From DASWJZ01 sp963792885 (GTDB lineage Bacteria > Pseudomonadota > Alphaproteobacteria > Rhizobiales > Afifellaceae), in the NCBI GenBank assembly GCA_963792885.1, contig CAWBXX010000004.1, forward strand, positions 12,052-76,051: a stretch of DNA of 64,000 nucleotides, read 5' to 3'. The notes below the pieces were generated by a model, which saw nothing but the letters and a program-made list of their open reading frames with translations, was not told the origin of the DNA and did not search any database. Positions 27,051 to 35,575 of the stretch are shown here, in pieces (positions within the stretch are counted from its first letter, which is position 1; each line of letters opens with the position of its first letter). The position numbers were made by a program, and so were the translations under genes.

Positions 27051-27137
27051 TGGTGCGGGCGGCGGGAGTCGAACCCGCATGGCCTGTGGGCCGAGGGATT
27101 TTAAGTCCCTTGCGTCTACCGGTTTCGCCACGCCCGC
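27051..27137 (-). tRNA. tRNA-Leu (anticodon UAA)
   Basis: Read on the minus strand, the acceptor stem GCGGGCG pairs with CGCCCGC, followed by A and an encoded CCA (27,051-27,053). The anticodon stem AGGGA/TCCCT encloses loop CTTAAAA with anticodon TAA. A long variable arm (CTCGGCCCACAGGCC...) and a T-loop GGTTCGACTCC fit a class II leucine tRNA. Confidence 0.96.
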
Positions 27138-27183
27138 TTCGCGCCCGTCCTACGACGAGCGGCATTAAAGAATAAGCGAAAGC

Positions 27184-27810
27184 TCAGGCGGGTAAGAAGA
27201 GCGCGCGGATCAGCTCGCGGTAGAGCATCACCTGCTTGGGGAGGATCGTCGCGTCCTTGAGCGCGCGGCCGAGGATGATGCCGCCTTCGACCAGCGTCGC
27301 GGCCATATCCGCGAGCGCCTCGAGGTCCACCTCGGTCTTCGGCGGATAGCGCTTGGCGATTATCTCCAGCCGCTCGCGGAACCGCGCGCGCCAGGCGAGC
27401 AGGCCCTCGGCGTTGAGTCGCCGGATATCCTGGTTGAAGAGCTGGTCCTGGTAGGTGAAAGAGGCGGCGAGGCAGCCCGGATGCGCCGCCGGCAGGCTCG
27501 CCATCATCTCTGCGAAGAGTTTCAGGCCGACGAGGAAGCCGTGGAGGGGATCGTCGTTCAGCTCGTCGCCGCGGCGGAAGAGCTCGTCGAGAACAGCGCG
27601 GTCCTGCGCAAGGTAGCGCTCGAGCAGCGCCTTGGCGAGGTCGCGCTTCTCCTTGAAGTGATAGAAGAAGCCGCTCTTCGTGATGCCAACGGCTGCGATG
27701 ATCTCCTCGATCGAGGTCGCGGCGAATCCCTTCGCGAGCACCGCCTCCTCGGCGGTCTCGAGAATACGATCGCGCGTGTCCCCGCGCCTTCGTGCTGGAA
27801 TTTGCAACAT
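27184..27810 (-). CDS. TetR/AcrR-family transcriptional regulator
   Basis: This protein of 208 residues has an N-terminal TetR helix-turn-helix (RRRGDTRDRILETAEEAV, SIEEIIAAVGITKSGFFYHF). The C-terminal ligand domain contains HPGCLAASFTYQDQ, as in the TetR subfamily with a C-terminal TetR_C_16/AcrR-like domain; the ligand is unknown. The ATG at 27,810 is preceded by a near-palindrome TGGACCATAGGTCAA (27,817-27,831), a plausible autoregulatory operator. It is divergent from the homocysteine methyltransferase gene, 277 bp away. Confidence 0.9.
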   Translation of the reverse strand: MLQIPARRRGDTRDRILETAEEAVLAKGFAATSIEEIIAAVGITKSGFFYHFKEKRDLAKALLERYLAQDRAVLDELFRRGDELNDDPLHGFLVGLKLFAEMMASLPAAHPGCLAASFTYQDQLFNQDIRRLNAEGLLAWRARFRERLEIIAKRYPPKTEVDLEALADMAATLVEGGIILGRALKDATILPKQVMLYRELIRALFLPA

Positions 27811-27816
27811 GGCAAC

Positions 27817-27831
27817 TGGACCATAGGTCAA
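27817..27831. promoter_or_regulatory. possible TetR operator
   Basis: TGGACCATAGGTCAA is an inverted repeat with one mismatch (half site TTGACC) directly upstream of the TetR gene start. TetR proteins commonly bind such elements near their own start. Confidence 0.35.
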
Positions 27832-28086
27832 GTTGTCTGAGCGGAATGTTTCGTCACTGCCCGAAAAGTGTTTCGTCGCTATTCGGAAACGTAGGCCTCT
27901 CTAGAGAAACAATATTTCAGCGCTTCGTTGACCGCGCGACAGCTAGTTCCAACCGCAGCAATCGGTAGTTTCCAGAGCGCCGCCGCCAATAGGCAGCGGC
28001 ATCGGCGGCCTGCTCTACGCGGACGGAAAGCTCGACGCGCACAACGCGCCGCGCCTCTCGCCGCGCATCGGAAACGAGGAAATACG

Positions 28087-29058
28087 ATGATCGCGCGCTA
28101 TAGAAACGCTCTTCCCCAACTCGACGGCAAGCTCTTCCTGACCGACGGTGGACTCGAGACGACTCTGGTCTTCGTCGACAAGATCGACCTTCCGCACTTC
28201 TCTTCCATCCACATGATGAAGACGCCGGAGGGACGCGACCGCCTGCGCACATATTTCCGCCGCTACGCGTCGATCGCGCAAGAGATCGGCGCCGGCTTCA
28301 TCTTCGAGAGCACGACCTGGCGCGCGAGCCGCGACTGGGCGGCGAAGCTCGGGGTGACACTCCGCGAGCTCCAGCGCCTCAACAGGCAGTCGATCGCTTT
28401 GATCGCCGGGCTCCGCGACGAGCTGGAGAGAAAGCATTCGCCGATGGTGCTATCCGGCTGCATCGGCCCGCGCGGCGACGGCTACAGCCCCGACACGGCG
28501 ATGAGCACGGCGGAGGCCGAGGACTACCATTCCGAGCAGATCGCGATTTTCCGCGATACCGCGGCCGACATGGTTTCCGCCATCACGATGACCAACGTGG
28601 AGGAGGCGATCGGCATCGCGCGCGCAGCAGACCTGGCCGGCATGCCGTCCGTGATCTCCTTCACGCTGGAAACCGACGGCAAGCTGCCGACCGGCCAGTC
28701 GCTGAAGGACGCGATCCTCGCGGTCGACCGCGCGAGCGGCACGGCTCCGGCCTACTACATGATCAACTGCGCCCACCCGACACATTTCGCCGCCGCCCTC
28801 AAGGCTGGCGAGCCTTGGGTGAAGCGCATCCGGGGGCTCCGCGCCAATGCTTCAAAGATGAGCCACGCCGAGCTCGACGCAGCGACCACGCTGGACGACG
28901 GCAATCCGGTGGAGCTCGGCTACGAGCACGCAGAGCTTCTGAAGCGGCTTCCGCACATCACCGTGCTTGGCGGCTGCTGCGGCACGGACCACCGGCATGT
29001 CGCCGCGATCGCGTATTCCTGCGGCCCGCATGCCCATCACGCGGCCTACGCCGCCTGA
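28087..29058 (+). CDS. homocysteine S-methyltransferase family protein
   Basis: The product is a 323-residue zinc-dependent methyltransferase. It starts MIARYRNALPQLDGKLFLTDGGLETTL, and the zinc ligands are Cys in INCAHPTHF and the pair in LGGCCGTD. The family (PF02574) transfers methyl groups from S-methylmethionine, AdoMet or betaine to homocysteine. GAGG precedes ATG 28,087. The next gene on the same strand is a short methionine synthase, so this region serves methionine formation or methyl-group salvage. Confidence 0.9.
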   Translation: MIARYRNALPQLDGKLFLTDGGLETTLVFVDKIDLPHFSSIHMMKTPEGRDRLRTYFRRYASIAQEIGAGFIFESTTWRASRDWAAKLGVTLRELQRLNRQSIALIAGLRDELERKHSPMVLSGCIGPRGDGYSPDTAMSTAEAEDYHSEQIAIFRDTAADMVSAITMTNVEEAIGIARAADLAGMPSVISFTLETDGKLPTGQSLKDAILAVDRASGTAPAYYMINCAHPTHFAAALKAGEPWVKRIRGLRANASKMSHAELDAATTLDDGNPVELGYEHAELLKRLPHITVLGGCCGTDHRHVAAIAYSCGPHAHHAAYAA

Positions 29059-29075
29059 CCAAACGGGACGCTGCT

Positions 29076-29101
29076 TGACCTCCCCCTCGAAGGGGAGGTT
29101 G
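29076..29101. repeat. short intergenic palindrome
   Basis: ACCTCCCC and AGGGGAGGT flank a CTCGA loop between the two methionine-related genes. This CCTCCCC...GGGGAGG repeat type is frequent in alphaproteobacterial intergenic DNA. It could form a hairpin in the mRNA. Confidence 0.55.
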
Positions 29102-29159
29102 AGCCGGCGCCCCGCCCTTCATCGAGACATCTCCGCCAATCCGTGGCAGGCTTGCGGCG

Positions 29160-30185
29160 ATGACCCTCTTCCCGACCACTATCGCCGGCTCGCTGCCGAA
29201 ACCCTTCTGGCTCGCAGAGCCGAACCGCCTCTGGGCTCCCTGGCGCTTCGAGGGCGATGACCTGGCGCGAGCAAAAGCAAACGCCACGCTGCTCGTCCTG
29301 AAGCTGCAGGAGGATGCCGGCATCGACATCGTGTCGGACGGCGAGCAGTCGCGTCAGCACTTCGTCCACGGCTTCCTGGAGTTCGTTGACGGCATCGACT
29401 TCTCGCACAAGGTCGCAATGGGGATTCGCGACAATCGCTACACCGCGATGGTGCCGCGCGTCGTCGGCGAGCTCACGCTGAAGGGCCGCGTGCACGCCGC
29501 CGAGGCCCGGCTTGCGCGCGCGCACACCACGCGAAAGCTCAAGATCACCATGCCCGGTCCCATGACCATCGTCGACACGATCGCCGACGAGCACTACGGC
29601 GACCGCGACAGGATGGCGATGGCCTTCGCCGCGCTCCTGAACGAGGAGGCGCGCGCGCTGGAGAAGGATGGCGTCGACGTCATCCAGTTCGATGAGCCGG
29701 CCTTCAACGTCTACATGGATGCCGTGAAGGACTGGGGGATCGCGGCGCTGCACCGCGCCATCGAAGGCCTCTCCTGCAAGACCGCCGTCCACATCTGCTA
29801 CGGCTACGGCATCAAGGAGAACATCGACTGGAAGGGGACGCTCGGTTCCGAGTGGCGGCAATACGAGGCGATCTTCCCGGCGCTCGCTCAAAGCCGCATC
29901 GGCCAGGTGTCGATCGAGGCGAAGAACTCGCGCGTGCCGATGGACCTGATTGCGCTCCTTGAAGGCAAGGACGTGCTCGTCGGCGTGATCGACGTGGCAA
30001 GCGACCATGTCGAGACGCCGGAGGAGGTCGCGGCGACCATCGAGCAGGCGACGAAGTTCGTGCCTAAGAAGCGTATCCAGCCCTGCACCAATTGCGGCAT
30101 GGCTCCGATGCGCTGGGAGCTCGCCTTCGCCAAGCTTCAGGCGCTCGGCGCCGGCGCAAAACTCGCCCGCGAGCGCCTGGGCTGA
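29160..30185 (+). CDS. short MetE-type methionine synthase (C-terminal domain only)
   Basis: This 341-residue protein corresponds to the C-terminal catalytic barrel of MetE; the N-terminal half of classical MetE (~750 residues) is absent. It starts MTLFPTTIAGSLPKPFW, and the zinc site is formed by HICYGYG and CTNCGM with a Glu between. Such 'core-MetE' proteins cannot use folate in the usual way; some have been shown to take methyl groups from methylcobalamin or corrinoid proteins. Which donor applies here is unknown. Confidence 0.88.
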   Translation: MTLFPTTIAGSLPKPFWLAEPNRLWAPWRFEGDDLARAKANATLLVLKLQEDAGIDIVSDGEQSRQHFVHGFLEFVDGIDFSHKVAMGIRDNRYTAMVPRVVGELTLKGRVHAAEARLARAHTTRKLKITMPGPMTIVDTIADEHYGDRDRMAMAFAALLNEEARALEKDGVDVIQFDEPAFNVYMDAVKDWGIAALHRAIEGLSCKTAVHICYGYGIKENIDWKGTLGSEWRQYEAIFPALAQSRIGQVSIEAKNSRVPMDLIALLEGKDVLVGVIDVASDHVETPEEVAATIEQATKFVPKKRIQPCTNCGMAPMRWELAFAKLQALGAGAKLARERLG

Positions 30186-30188
30186 ACC

Positions 30189-30689
30189 TTAGCCCGCCGC
30201 CCCGCCCTTGATCGGCGGCTGGAACGAATAGCCCATGTCCCAGGGGAAATAGATCCAGGTGTCCTGCGACACCTCGGTGACGAAGGTATCGACCACCGGC
30301 CGGCCCTGCGGCTTGGCGTAGACGGTGGCGAAGTGCGCCTTGGGCAGCATGCCGCGCACGATCGAGGCGGTGCGCCCCGTGTCGACGAGGTCGTCGACGA
30401 TGAGGACGCCCTCCCCGGCTTCGCCCGCCGCCTTCACGACGGCATCGGAGATCGTCTTCAGCACGTCGGTGTCACCCTGGTTCTTGTAGTCGTGATAAGA
30501 GGCGACGCAGACCGTCTCGATGACGCGGATCTCAAGCTCGCGCGAGACGATTGCCGCCGGCACCAGCCCGCCGCGCGTAATGCAGACGATCGCCGAAAAC
30601 GGCCCCGCGCCGGCAAGCCGCCAGGCAAGTGCCCGCGCATCGCGATGGAATTCCTCCCAAGTTACGGGAAATGCCTTTTCCCCGGCCAT
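30189..30689 (-). CDS. gpt: phosphoribosyltransferase, probable xanthine phosphoribosyltransferase
   Basis: This protein of 166 residues has the type I PRTase PRPP-binding signature GVLIVDDLVDTGRTAS and an N-terminal MAGEKAFPVTWEEFHRDARA typical of Gpt. Gpt converts xanthine and guanine to nucleotides in purine salvage. The conserved WIYFPWDMGYS near the C-terminus is also Gpt-like. ATG 30,689 is chosen over the longer frame for family length. It converges on the methionine synthase gene with a three-base gap. Confidence 0.88.
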   Translation of the reverse strand: MAGEKAFPVTWEEFHRDARALAWRLAGAGPFSAIVCITRGGLVPAAIVSRELEIRVIETVCVASYHDYKNQGDTDVLKTISDAVVKAAGEAGEGVLIVDDLVDTGRTASIVRGMLPKAHFATVYAKPQGRPVVDTFVTEVSQDTWIYFPWDMGYSFQPPIKGGAAG

Positions 30690-30865
30690 CTGTGCCCCCT
30701 TGGCGACGCCGATCCAACCGGGACGAGATACCGCGCCGGCCCTCGCAGGTCGACAGCCTTTCGGCCCACTTCGCAAAGCGCGCGCCGAAGCTCGCCACGG
30801 CGGATTTCTCGCGTCCCGCGCGTGTGCTAGGTGATCCCGCGAGTGCTCTTTCGAAGGGATCTGGC

Positions 30866-31525
30866 GTGACGAACGAAGCGCTGCCGGCAAAGGATGCGAT
30901 GGCGCGCAAGATGGCGGCGGAGAACCGGCGCGTCAGCGCCGACTACCCCGCTTTCGCGAAGGCCTATGACAAGCTTGTCGCACGGCTCGTGGCCGGGAGC
31001 GCAGGCGCGCACGCGCCGAAGACGGGCGACACGCTTCCGCCCTTCATGCTGCCGGACGACGCCGGCCGGCTCGTCGGCCTCGGCGACTTCAGGACGGCGA
31101 AGTCCGTCGTCATCAGCCTCAACCGCGGACACTGGTGCACCTATTGCCGCGTCGAATTCGAGAGCATGCGCGGCATCCACGACGAAGTAACACGCCGCGG
31201 CGGCGCGATGCTCGCCATCACGCCGGACCGCCAGCATTACGTTCGCGAGCTGAAGGAAGAGCTCGATCTCCCCTTCCCGCTCCTCTCCGACATGGACAAC
31301 GCCTACGCCATGTCGCTCGGCCTCGTCGTCTGGTGCGGCGACGAGGTGCGCACGCTCTACCGGAGCATCGACTGGCACCTCGACGCATTCCAGGGGAACA
31401 ACGGCTGGATGGTCCCGATCCCCGCCACCTACGTCATTGCTCCTGACGGGCGTATCAAGGCGAGCTTCGTGGAGCCCGATTTCCGGAAGCGGATCGAGCC
31501 GGCAGCGATCCTCGACGCGATCTGA
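30866..31525 (+). CDS. peroxiredoxin-like (AhpC/TSA) protein
   Basis: This ~219-residue thioredoxin-fold protein has the sequence GHWCTYCRVEF with Cys91 as probable peroxidatic cysteine and Cys94 in a CxxC arrangement. FMLPDDAGRLVGLGDF and PATYVIAPDGRIKASF complete the AhpC/TSA fold. It likely reduces peroxides in the cytoplasm. GTG 30,866 preceded by AAGGGA is the best start; ATG 30,899 is an alternative. The 3' end overlaps the converging CinA-type gene by 71 bases. Confidence 0.87.
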   Translation: MTNEALPAKDAMARKMAAENRRVSADYPAFAKAYDKLVARLVAGSAGAHAPKTGDTLPPFMLPDDAGRLVGLGDFRTAKSVVISLNRGHWCTYCRVEFESMRGIHDEVTRRGGAMLAITPDRQHYVRELKEELDLPFPLLSDMDNAYAMSLGLVVWCGDEVRTLYRSIDWHLDAFQGNNGWMVPIPATYVIAPDGRIKASFVEPDFRKRIEPAAILDAI

Positions 31526-32270
31526 GCCGCTCGCCGACCCTCAAAGAGTTCGAGAGCGCCGCTTCGAGCGCCGCCTTTGCTGCGTCGAGCAGTGCCTGAT
31601 CGCGCGAGCGCAGCACCAGCCGCGTCGTGAACCTTTTGCCGTCGTGGTAAGGATAGGAGCCGATGCGGACGTTCGGGAATTGCTTCTGCACGTTCGCCGC
31701 AGGCACGGCGATCTCTCCCTCCCCTCGCCCCGCCTCGATCGTTACGGAGAGGACTGGTGCCGACGTCGGCAGCACCTTCACCACCTCGTCCATCATCGCC
31801 TGCATGATTGCCGGCACGCCCGCCATGACGAAGATGTTCTTGATCCGAAAGCCCGGTGCGACGGAGACCGAGTTCGGGATGAGGGTCGCTCCCTCCGGGA
31901 CGCGTGCCATGCGGAGCCGGCTCTCGTTGGGCTCGATCCCCCGCGACTTCCAGAACGGCACCAGAAGGTCGACCGCGCGCTGGTCCACACCGATCGGGAC
32001 GCCCAGCGCCTTTGCCACCGAGTTTGCGGTGATGTCGTCGTGGGTTGGGCCGATTCCGCCAGAGGTTAATAGAAAATCGTAGCGCCCGGAGAGCGCCTGC
32101 ACCGCCTCCACGATCGCCTCCTCCCGGTCGGCGACGATCCGGACTTCCTCGAGGTCGATGCCGATATCGGTCAAAGTATCGGCAATGAAGCCGATATTCT
32201 TGTCCTTGGTCCGGCCGGACAGAATTTCGTCGCCGATAATGAGGATTGCGGCTGTCGGCGCTTTCTCCAT
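31455..32270 (-). CDS. molybdopterin-binding/CinA N-terminal-type protein
   Basis: The product is a 271-residue protein with the MoCF_biosynth (MoaB/CinA-N) fold: AILIIGDEILSGRTKDKN and LLTSGGIGPTHDD, the phosphate-binding loop. NSVSVAPGFRI and VMAGVPAIM are typical of the short CinA relatives of alphaproteobacteria, which may be FAD/ADP-ribose pyrophosphatase-like or molybdopterin-binding. The C-terminal ~25 Arg/Ser-rich residues overlap the peroxiredoxin gene and look unusual; a frameshift near the end is possible. Confidence 0.85.
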   Translation of the reverse strand: MEKAPTAAILIIGDEILSGRTKDKNIGFIADTLTDIGIDLEEVRIVADREEAIVEAVQALSGRYDFLLTSGGIGPTHDDITANSVAKALGVPIGVDQRAVDLLVPFWKSRGIEPNESRLRMARVPEGATLIPNSVSVAPGFRIKNIFVMAGVPAIMQAMMDEVVKVLPTSAPVLSVTIEAGRGEGEIAVPAANVQKQFPNVRIGSYPYHDGKRFTTRLVLRSRDQALLDAAKAALEAALSNSLRVGERLRSRRGSLPARSASGNRAPRSSP

Positions 32271-32351
32271 TGATCTTTCCCTGCCCGAGGCTCTTAAAAG
32301 AGGCGAGCCGATGCATTAGCTTATGCGCAAACCGAGATCGAGCCGGATGCC

Positions 32352-33173
32352 ATGCAGGAAATCATGACGGGCGTCGCCCGCCAGTCGAACGCCATAACCT
32401 ACTACGGCCCCGACGGATTCAAGGGCATGCGCAAGGCCGGCCGCCTCGCGGCCGAGTGCCTCGACCAGATTTACGACATGGTGAAGCCCGGCGTGACCAC
32501 GCAGGCGATCGACGACTTCATCTTCGATTTTGGCATGAAACACGGCGCTTACCCGGCGACGCTCAACTACCGCGGCTACCGCAAGGCGAGCTGCACCTCC
32601 GTCAACCACGTCGTCTGCCATGGCATTCCGAACGAGAAGCCGCTTCGCGAGGGAGACATCGTCAACATCGACGTGACCTTCGTGCTCGACGGCTGGCACG
32701 GCGATTCAAGCCGCATGTACGGCGCCGGCCGCCCGAAGCGCGCCGCCGAACGGCTGATCGAGGTGACCTATGAGTGCCTGATGCGCGGGGTCGAGGCGAT
32801 CCGCCCGGGCGGACGCATGGGTGACATCGGCCACGCAATCCAGACCTTTGCGGAGGCGCAGCGCTGCTCGGTCGTGCGCGACTTCTGCGGCCACGGCGTC
32901 GGCCGCGCATTCCACGAGCCGCCCAATGTCCTGCACTACGGCCAGAAGGGTGAGGGACAGGAGATCAAGCCGGGCATGATCTTCACGGTCGAGCCGATGA
33001 TCAATCTCGGCCGCCCGCATGTGAAGCTTCTCTCCGATGGCTGGACAGCCGTCACACGCGACCGCTCGCTCTCGGCCCAGTTCGAGCACACGGTCGGCGT
33101 GACCGAGACCGGCGTGGAAATCTTCACGCTTTCGCCTTCCGGCCGCTCCTGGCTGCCCTGGAAGGACGCCTGA
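32352..33173 (+). CDS. map: methionine aminopeptidase, type I
   Basis: This 273-residue metalloprotease removes the initiator Met from new proteins. All five metal ligands are in place: Asp in NIDVTF, Asp in WHGDSSRMY, His in CGHGVGRAFHE, Glu in FTVEPMI and Glu in AQFEHTVGV. The N-terminus before ITYYGPDGFKGMRKAG is short; a start at ATG 32,364 is an alternative. It is followed after 15 bases by radC. Confidence 0.95.
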   Translation: MQEIMTGVARQSNAITYYGPDGFKGMRKAGRLAAECLDQIYDMVKPGVTTQAIDDFIFDFGMKHGAYPATLNYRGYRKASCTSVNHVVCHGIPNEKPLREGDIVNIDVTFVLDGWHGDSSRMYGAGRPKRAAERLIEVTYECLMRGVEAIRPGGRMGDIGHAIQTFAEAQRCSVVRDFCGHGVGRAFHEPPNVLHYGQKGEGQEIKPGMIFTVEPMINLGRPHVKLLSDGWTAVTRDRSLSAQFEHTVGVTETGVEIFTLSPSGRSWLPWKDA

Positions 33174-33188
33174 CCGCCGGAGCCATCC

Positions 33189-33887
33189 ATGGCGGAGTTG
33201 CACGACGCAGGCGGGCTCCCCCATTTCCACGGACATCGCGACCGGCTCCGCACGCGCTTCCGCGACAAGGGCGCCTCGGCGCTCGCGGACTATGAGCTTC
33301 TTGAGATGGCGCTCTTTCGCGCCATCCTGCGCGGCGACACCAAGCCCATGGCCAAGGCGCTGTTGAAGCGCTTCGGGACGCTGAGCGAGGTGCTCGCCGC
33401 CTCGCGCGAGCGGCTGAAGGAGATCGACGGCGTCGGCGACCGCGTGGTGGACGAGCTGAAGCTCATCCGCGCCTTCGCCGAGCGGATCGCCGGCGAAGCG
33501 GTCAGGAAGCGCACGCTGCTCTCTTCCTGGTCCGCGCTTCTCGACTATTGCCGCACGGCCATGGCCTTCGAAGAGCGCGAGCAGTTCCGCATCCTTTTCC
33601 TCGACAAGAAGAACCAGCTCCTCGCCGACGAAGTTCAGCAGACCGGCACGGTCGACCACACACCGGTCTACCCGCGCGAGGTGATCCGCCGAGCACTGGA
33701 ACTTTCGGCGACTGCGCTCATCCTCGTCCACAACCATCCGTCAGGCGATCCGACCCCCTCGCGGGCGGATATCCAGATGACGAATACGATCATCGATATC
33801 GGCAAGCCGCTCGGCATCGCCGTGCACGATCACCTGATCATCGGCCGCGAAGGGCACGTGAGCTTCAAGGGCCAGGGTCTGATGTGA
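33189..33887 (+). CDS. radC: RadC-family JAB-domain protein
   Basis: The product is a 232-residue RadC. An N-terminal helix-hairpin-helix (LKEIDGVGDRVVDELKLI) precedes the MPN/JAB metalloprotease-like domain with HNHPSGDPTPSRAD and a preceding conserved Glu. Despite the name, its role in repair is unsettled. The gene is intact. Its last 163 bases are duplicated at 56,313-56,475, so this 3' end looks like the attachment site of the island that begins immediately after the stop codon. Confidence 0.95.
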   Translation: MAELHDAGGLPHFHGHRDRLRTRFRDKGASALADYELLEMALFRAILRGDTKPMAKALLKRFGTLSEVLAASRERLKEIDGVGDRVVDELKLIRAFAERIAGEAVRKRTLLSSWSALLDYCRTAMAFEEREQFRILFLDKKNQLLADEVQQTGTVDHTPVYPREVIRRALELSATALILVHNHPSGDPTPSRADIQMTNTIIDIGKPLGIAVHDHLIIGREGHVSFKGQGLM

Positions 33888-33888
33888 G
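33726..33888 (+). repeat. direct repeat copy 1 (radC 3' end, putative att site)
   Basis: These 163 bases are repeated at 56,313-56,475 with only two mismatches (33,734 c/t; 33,830 t/c). Identity stops one base past the radC stop codon. The sequences after the two copies are unrelated. This is the left border of the proposed island. Confidence 0.85.
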
Positions 33889-34630
33889 GTCCTTCAGCGG
33901 CTCCGATCTCCTTGCTGCCGAGCTCGCCGAGCATCAGAAGCGCAGGCGCCTCCAAGACGCAATGCGCATGGTCGGCTCATAGGTACTCTGGCGCACAAAG
34001 AGAAGCCGTGGTCGGAACGGTTCAGGCAACGACCACAGCCCACGCTGGTGAAACCGGTCCAGTTTAGGCGATAACCTGCTCACGGTTGCGACGCAGCGCA
34101 AACCAGCTGATGTCCTTTCGGAGTTCTGGATCGCAGTGTCGGGGGCTTGGCAGCGGAGCCGGTCCCCCCGACGAGATGCACCCAGTTTCAGCTTCGAACT
34201 GATGGGGCCAGACCGGCCTAAGTGATCGGTCGCCAACCCATTGCTGCGGAGGCCGCCTATGCCCCCCTTGTACCGGCTCTTGAGCGCGTATCGACCTCCC
34301 GCCATTGGGAGTGCGTCGTCGTAGATTGGAGCGCCACCGCGCAGAATATCGTGCATTTGGTAGCGGAGGAGTGCTGCCGCCTTTCCCCTCACCGCCCCGA
34401 GATGCACTATCGCCTTCGGTCCTGCGCCTGAAACGACGACGCGCCGCCAATTTTGCCGACGTTCGTGCCGGGAGCCACTCGGGGAATCAGATCTTGGGCT
34501 CGTACCCACCCTTCTCCGACATACACATCTCCGCGCGATCGCGACTTCGCTAAATGCGCTTTCGGGAGAACAAGGGCTGCCAAGACGCCACCCTCCCCTC
34601 CCAACATGTCCGTCTTCTCGGAACGGGATG
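33889..34630. other. 740-base region without a recognisable gene
   Basis: No open frame here resembles a family I know. Minus-strand frames of up to 191 codons exist (for example one containing GGRYALKSRYKGGIGGLRSNG), but none has a convincing start, ribosome site or codon pattern. The segment may be debris of an older mobile element or gene next to the integration point. Confidence 0.5.
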
Positions 34631-35491
34631 TCAGCTTCGGTCGTAGAAGACCCGCAGCCCGGTGTTGCTCGCCCCGCTGTCGGCGGCTACGGCGGAACGC
34701 CCTGCAATGCGGTAGCGGTAGCAGTAGCTCTTATGGCAGAGGAAGCTGCCGCCCTTCATGACCCTTTCGTTCAGCGCGCTCGCTTGCTTATTGCGCGCCT
34801 TGGCGATGCGGGAAAGCGAATGGACGCGGAAGGCGTCGGCCGTCCATTCCCAGACATTACCAGCCAAGTCGTAGAGTCCCGCACCGTTCGGTGCGAAGCT
34901 TCCCACCGGCGAGGTCCCCATCCAGCCATCAGCTCTTGTATTTTCGATCGGAAAGCGCCCCTGCCAGATGTTGCACGGCAGGAAGTCCGTATCGTCTGGT
35001 TCCTCCTGTCCCCACGGAAAGCGCGGATCGAGGAGCCCGCCGCGCGCGGCATGTTCCCACTCCGCTTCGCTCGGCAGTCGGCCACCGGCCCAGGCAGCAA
35101 AAGCCAAAGCGTCGGACCAAGAGACATGAACGACCGGGTGCTGAGCGCGGTCGAGCACCTGGGTGCCCGGGCCCTCGGGCGAGAACCATGCGGCGCCATC
35201 GGCCCTTCCCCACCAAGGTGTCGATGTATTCGACATCGGGACGACGTCTGGATCTGGCAGGAGCGGCCGAAACACCGGCGCCCAGCCAAAGCGCTCGGCC
35301 TCCGTAACGTAGCCCGTTGCGATAACGAAGGCGGCGAAGCGCGCGTTCGTGACCGGCACGGTCTCAGCCTCGAATGGCGCGAGCGTCACCTCGCGCCCTG
35401 GCCTCTCGCCGTCTTGGGGAATCACCGGTCGGTCGGTGCCGACGTGGCTGCGTCCTCCCGCGAACGCTGTGCGTGAAGGGAAGTCGACCAT
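34631..35491 (-). CDS. formylglycine-generating enzyme (sulfatase maturase)
   Basis: This protein of ~286 residues belongs to the FGE/SUMF1 family, which oxidises the CxPxR cysteine of sulfatases to formylglycine. The C-terminal GGSFLCHKSYCYRYR contains the paired active-site cysteines; LAGNVWEWTAD and RLPSEAEWEHAARGG are family motifs. ATG 35,491 (MVDFPSRTAFAGG) gives the usual bacterial start. It is the last gene of a minus-strand operon of binding protein, two permeases, ATPase and sulfatase, so it probably activates that enzyme and the other two sulfatases of the island. Confidence 0.93.
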   Translation of the reverse strand: MVDFPSRTAFAGGRSHVGTDRPVIPQDGERPGREVTLAPFEAETVPVTNARFAAFVIATGYVTEAERFGWAPVFRPLLPDPDVVPMSNTSTPWWGRADGAAWFSPEGPGTQVLDRAQHPVVHVSWSDALAFAAWAGGRLPSEAEWEHAARGGLLDPRFPWGQEEPDDTDFLPCNIWQGRFPIENTRADGWMGTSPVGSFAPNGAGLYDLAGNVWEWTADAFRVHSLSRIAKARNKQASALNERVMKGGSFLCHKSYCYRYRIAGRSAVAADSGASNTGLRVFYDRS

Positions 35492-35575
35492 CGGCGATCT
35501 CGGCGATCGCAGCCGGGGCACGCAGTTCCGCGCCGGTCGGACGCCGCTGGCCAAGTTCCTGCGCGCAGCAACTCA

